From the NCBI GenBank assembly GCA_934047225.1, contig OW203987.1, forward strand, positions 3,871,501 to 3,935,500: DNA of 64,000 nucleotides, in the 5' to 3' direction. This document shows, piece after piece, positions 63,688 to 64,000 of the stretch. This DNA is from Ypsolopha sequella (taxonomy: Eukaryota; Arthropoda; Insecta; Lepidoptera; Ypsolophidae). The notes beneath the pieces are model-generated. The model saw only the letters and a program-made list of their open reading frames with translations. It searched no databases and had not been told where the DNA came from. Made by a program: the position numbers and the translations under genes. Within the stretch, counting starts at the first letter, position 1; the number at the start of each line of letters is the position of its first letter.

Positions 63688-64000
63688 GTAAGTGGACTAT
63701 TACTATCTCCTCATCTGGTCTTTTGTAGCAATCTATTTGTGAATAAGTGTCATTATTTAAATTAGAATTGTCGATAATTATTTTTATTATTTATGATTTT
63801 ATTAGTAAGTAAGTTATTGTGTTTATTTTTAATATATTTATTTTTAAATCTATAGCTAAACCTATTGTGTGAAAGCTGAAATAAAAAGTTTTGAATTGAA
63901 TTGAATTAGATTAATCGATCAGTAATTTAAAAGAAAATTATTATAAAGGGTACTTTGTACATAATAGGGATTTCGCAGTCTTTGATTAATATCCTACTTT

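Overview
The window is animal nuclear DNA, and everything points to a moth or butterfly: AT-rich sequence, small exons with GT-AG introns, two insect genes with strongly conserved proteins, and many repeat families of the kind seen in Lepidoptera (mariner, Tc1-like, ISL2EU/THAP, foldback MITEs, tRNA-headed SINEs, non-LTR 3' tails). I could not fix the species. Family names and domain calls rest on recognition of the protein sequence, not on a search.

Left half, minus strand: a complete Vav gene (Rho-family guanine nucleotide exchange factor). I assembled 16 coding exons from the ATG at 36243 down to the TGA at 1406. Every junction is GT-AG, the phases agree throughout, and the total is 2430 nt (809 residues plus stop). 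The order is CH, acidic tyrosine region, DH, PH, C1, SH2, SH3, without the N-terminal SH3 of vertebrate Vav. The exon carrying the last regulatory tyrosine has a second, homologous, phase-matched version at 26870-26726 that could replace it. The SH2 exon is followed by seven extra copies of most of itself (112-bp units), and the SH3 exon by one decayed copy.

Right end, plus strand: the 5' part of alpha-Spectrin. Thirteen coding exons from the ATG at 50507 to 63687 give 763 residues, about the first third of the protein, and the gene runs off the window. Exons 4 and 11 also have partial copies of themselves in the following intron.

Vav and alpha-Spectrin are transcribed away from each other. 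The 14 kb between them holds an ISL2EU-type DNA transposon (about 37.86-41.98 kb) with a THAP/DDE transposase on plus and a YqaJ-type nuclease gene on minus, a second decayed THAP exon pair, SINEs, foldback elements and two weak candidates for the alpha-Spectrin first exon.

The introns are filled with mobile DNA: a mariner with perfect 32-bp ends and one early stop codon (7567-8859), a decayed mariner (30467-31774), a decayed Tc1-like element with IR/DR ends (55173-56909), non-LTR fragments, SINEs, and at least fifteen foldback elements, several nested. The most extreme is a roughly 740-bp near-perfect palindrome (about 60340-61078) ending about 80 bp before alpha-Spectrin exon 11.
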